Source of the DNA: Saprospiraceae bacterium
GTDB lineage: Bacteria > Bacteroidota > Bacteroidia > Chitinophagales > Saprospiraceae
Assembly: GCA_020849825.1 (NCBI GenBank)
Contig: JADZFP010000140.1
Coordinates: 1 to 9,372, forward strand
Length of the DNA stretch: 9,372 nucleotides
Direction: 5' to 3'
Of this stretch, positions 7,851-9,372 are shown one piece after another; the stretch's first letter is position 1; every line of letters begins with the position of its first letter. A program made the position numbers and the translations under genes. Under the pieces are notes generated by a model, which did not search any database, was not told the DNA's origin, and saw only the letters and a program-made list of their open reading frames with translations.

Positions 7851-9372
7851 ATGAAAAACGTATTTTCTCCCCCCCCCCCCCGCGAAGGGCTATTCCGCTC
7901 ATCCAGTTACTTTCCCTTGTTGTTGCAGCACTGTTGTTTTCTTCCAACGCCCTGAGCGCCCAACCAGGCTCGCCGCCCGAAAACAGTTGTGTGGCTAACG
8001 TCTCTTTTATTCCTGCCGCCTCATCAGAAATCTATTTCGACATCTGCGACCTCGATTTTCAGGTGACTATTGAAATTTGCCACTACTACACCGCCGAGCA
8101 TCAATTTGAGATTCAGTTTGACTGCCAACTACCCTACATCAATTTTGTAGACAACGGCGCGCTCGAAAACGTCTCCGAAACACCGCTGGGTGGCGGGGTA
8201 ACGCGTGTTTCCGGCACCGTGACGGCTCCACCCGCACCCGATGAAAATACCCTGGTTTGTCCTTCTTTTACCTTTACTTTTTCGCGTTTTGGTACCTGGC
8301 CCGGTGTGTTAAATAATTTCCGGGCAAGGGTCATCGACCCTTCCTGCGATCCACCCCTTCAAGCAGAGGCAACTTACACCCTGAGCAACAGCAGTTTTAT
8401 CGATTTGCGCGTAGCCCCGCAGACCCAACTGAGCGCCCTGTTAGCGGCCGGCACGATTGTACCCGGCTCCACTGGCAGTTTGCCCGATTTGTACATCGAC
8501 GACGAACTGATCATCGACGTTCCAGCCCTGATCCAGGGTTCATCCGGCGCCTACCGCGATATTGTGCTGATGCCCGGCGCCAGTATTGTCATCGCCGAAG
8601 ATGCGGCCCCGAGCGCTGGCACGCCCTATCTGAACACGCAATACGCACAGTTCAGGACCTGTCCCGGCGACGCGCTCTCCGAAGGCATCATCGTGGAGCC
8701 CAGAGCGGCGGGAAGCAAAGTTATTCAACTCAATATGCAACAATCGCGCATCACCGACGCCCGGTTCGGGATCAATGCCCAGCCCGGTTCCAGCCTGCGG
8801 ATAGAATCGACCGAGTTCACCAACAACTACGTCGGTCTCCACCTCGACATGACCGGCGCGGCAGCCGGCCAGGAACAAGTGAGCTTCCTCGGTTTTTCGG
8901 GCAACACCTTTTCCACCGCCCCCGGCCAGGCGCTCAAAGTGGCCTACCCCGGCATGCCCGAGGCCATCGAGGAGCGGGGTTATTGCGGCATTTTTTTGAA
9001 AAACTACCGCGATTTCAACGTCTTCGGCGCCAACAGTTTCGAGCGACTGGCCAACGGCATCGTGGCTACGAACACGAACCTGAACGTAGGCAACCTGACG
9101 TTCAGCGATATGCGGCACAGCGGCGTGGTGAACGCCTACCCCCGCGAAGGCTTTGGCATACACCTCTCGGCGCGCAACAACAGCAGCTGGGCCAACATCG
9201 GCCTGCCCTGGGCGCCCATAAGCTTCGACGACTGCAAAACCGCCGTGTTCGCCGAGCGCTATGCCGGCAAGGTGGAACACTGCACGATGACCGGCGTGGA
9301 CCTGGGCGTCGACTGGCAAAAAAGCCCCACCCGCGACGTGCGCATCCGCAACAACGACATCACGGCAAACCG
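7851..9372 (+). CDS. Large exported beta-helix-type protein, frameshifted at a poly-C tract, 3' end outside window
   Basis: This is probably a cell-surface or secreted protein of unknown function. Read literally, the ATG at 7851 gives MKNVFSPPPPREGLF and stops at 7953-7955. With one extra C in the 13-C run (or two fewer), the same ATG joins a frame that is open from 7754 through the window end but has no ATG, GTG or TTG before the signal-peptide core. In the one-C-longer form (at least 507 residues) there is a signal peptide with R12-R13, a hydrophobic core IPLIQLLSLVVAALLF and likely cleavage after A37 (ALSA/Q). Residues about 45-165 form a Cys-containing, beta-rich region. Residues about 185-507 look like a right-handed parallel beta-helix, with repeating NxF and GI turns such as IESTEFTNNYVGLHLD and FGANSFERLANGIVATNT. 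The style matches long Saprospiraceae secreted proteins, which usually end in a type IX secretion sorting domain; that end is not visible here. The gene could be phase-variable, a pseudogene, or carry a sequencing error. Confidence 0.72.
7869..7881 (+). repeat. Homopolymeric tract of 13 C inside the 5' coding region
   Basis: Thirteen consecutive C begin 18 bases after the A of the ATG at 7851, coding for the proline run ahead of the signal-peptide hydrophobic core. A change of +1 or -2 bases links the start codon to the long exported-protein frame; the present length does not. Tracts of this length are prone to slipped-strand mispairing and also to miscalling in sequencing. It is much the longest single-base run I see in the window. 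Confidence 0.95.

Noticed and set aside
8540..9319. A 259-codon antisense open frame in the right-hand region
   Set aside because: The + strand frame here continues a signal peptide and beta-helix-like repeats without a stop. The antisense product is a low-complexity His/Val/Gly-rich shadow of GC-rich coding DNA.

Overview
The window is a piece of a Bacteroidota chromosome. The encoded RpoC and RpoB are of typical Bacteroidota type. The right-hand gene looks like the large secreted beta-helix proteins common in Saprospiraceae-like members of the phylum; that finer placement is an inference from protein style only. The core genes are GC-rich with strong codon bias.

Layout, left to right, all on the + strand: the C-terminal 473 codons of rpoB (1-1422); a strong 13-bp hairpin directly behind it (1433-1467); a GTG-started glycosyltransferase-like gene (1484-2509); a SAM-dependent methyltransferase-like gene (2514-3227); complete rpoC (3282-7583); a textbook intrinsic terminator (7612-7647); about 200 bases of AT-rich intergenic DNA (7648-7850); and the 5' part of a large exported protein (7851 to the window end). 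The start codon of that last gene is put out of frame by a run of 13 C.

Two things stand out. First, rpoB and rpoC, normally adjacent and co-transcribed, are separated by 1.86 kb carrying two genes that look like surface-polysaccharide enzymes. They are visibly more AT-rich and use codons (TTA, CTA, TCA) that rpoC avoids. A hairpin sits at the left junction and no clear promoter for rpoC is visible. Second, the poly-C tract lies between the ATG and the signal peptide of the exported protein. One extra C (or two fewer) restores a single frame open for over 500 codons, so the gene is either phase-variable and OFF in this copy, recently broken, or affected by a homopolymer sequencing error.

RpoB and RpoC together form the catalytic core of RNA polymerase, and every active-site element checked is intact. 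The inserted pair is probably unrelated to transcription and more likely modifies a cell-surface glycan. The exported protein is a separate unit after the rpoC terminator.
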